A stretch of DNA of 35,539 nt from Bacteroidota bacterium (GTDB taxonomy: Bacteria; Bacteroidota; Rhodothermia; Balneolales; Balneolaceae): assembly GCA_027621355.1 (NCBI GenBank), contig JAQCBZ010000014.1:1-35539 (forward strand). Reading direction: 5' to 3'. Both the position numbers and the translations under genes were made by a program. The notes under the pieces were generated by a model. That model saw only the letters and a list, made by a program, of their open reading frames with translations, had not been told where the DNA came from and did not search any database. This document shows, piece after piece, positions 35,280-35,539 of this stretch. The first letter of the stretch is position 1. Each line of letters begins with the position of its first letter.

Positions 35280-35539
35280 GTGGCGACTACATCTTCGAGG
35301 GGAACATGGAACTCAAAACTTGGGTTCATTATGGCTGCAGCTGGCGGAGCGGTCGGGTTAGGTAACATTTGGCGATTTCCTACAGAAACGGCCGAAAATG
35401 GAGGTGCTGCCTTCCTTATTGTCTATGTCATTTGCTGCTTTCTGATCGGATTACCCGTGATGGTTGCAGAGTTATCACTGGGTCGGGCGACTCAGCGTAA
35501 TGCAGTTGGAGCCTTCAAGGCGCTCTCCAAAAACCCAAT
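35280..35539 (+). CDS. Sodium:neurotransmitter symporter (NSS) family transporter (partial, 5' end)
   Basis: The frame opens at a GTG at 35280 with GGGGGA at 35271-35276 just upstream, and runs off the right edge after 86 residues. MAAAGGAVGLGNIWRFP is the NSS/SNF signature lining the sodium and substrate sites in the first membrane helix. ENGGAAFLIVYVICCFLIGL is the second helix, followed by the ELSLGRAT motif. Such transporters take up amino acids with sodium. The substrate cannot be told from this part. Confidence 0.9.
   Translation, partial: MATTSSRGTWNSKLGFIMAAAGGAVGLGNIWRFPTETAENGGAAFLIVYVICCFLIGLPVMVAELSLGRATQRNAVGAFKALSKNP

Overview
The window is 35.5 kb of dense, ordinary-looking bacterial chromosome with moderate GC. 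It carries 39 protein genes or gene fragments, one tRNA, and no gap longer than about 190 bases without a gene. I see no transposase, integrase, CRISPR array or phage module. The gene content points to the Bacteroidota superphylum, most likely a Rhodothermota/Balneolota-type marine bacterium. This is an inference from a DUF2480 gene, a DUF2795-like gene, a KLSTS-type MetRS, a SUF system in the order B-C-D-S, a type 2 IPP isomerase, a short SpoU methyltransferase, weak Shine-Dalgarno use and frequent GTG/TTG starts. A 16S or marker-protein search would settle it. Outer-membrane genes (BamA-like, BamD, lipoproteins) show a diderm cell.

Layout. (1) 1-1638, minus: a DUF2795-like gene coupled to a BamA/TamA-family barrel protein that runs off the left edge. 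(2) 1766-5753, plus: tatA, gatA, an SDR reductase, prmA and an ECF sigma factor, nearly all overlapping. (3) 5804-7534, minus: an FKBP lipoprotein, then queG. (4) 7615-9779, plus: a DEAD-box helicase and a degenerate metallopeptidase-like protein. (5) 9844-12313, plus: tRNA-Leu(CAA), a repeat-rich leader, then rimB, rimK and an aspartoacylase-family gene. (6) 12441-16155, minus: der, nuoI, two unknown genes and a peroxiredoxin. (7) 16251-16484, plus: a small membrane protein. (8) 16472-28161 and onward to 30902, minus: a 14-kb block. In transcription order it has greA-ugd-uxs-nudix, then sufB-C-D-S-nfu-sufA, DUF2480, fni, a prenyl synthase, bamD, nadD and an S66 peptidase. (9) 30989-35539, plus: a SpoU methyltransferase, metG, a GH13 debranching-type enzyme and the start of an NSS transporter.

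How the genes work together. The suf block builds Fe-S clusters: SufS supplies sulfur, SufBCD is the scaffold, and Nfu and SufA are carriers. It continues without an obvious break into isoprenoid genes (Fni, prenyl synthase). ugd and uxs convert UDP-glucose to UDP-glucuronate and UDP-xylose for surface glycans. rimB/rimK/aspartoacylase look like a write-and-trim system for peptide glutamylation. BamD, the BamA-like protein, TatA and the lipoproteins serve the envelope.

The points most worth a second look are the Cys-Ser-rich DUF2480 protein between sufA and fni, the HQxxH protein after the helicase, the three-gene rim module behind a tRNA and competing hairpins, and the paired inverted repeats in front of sufB. 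I found no clearly new defence or mobile system.
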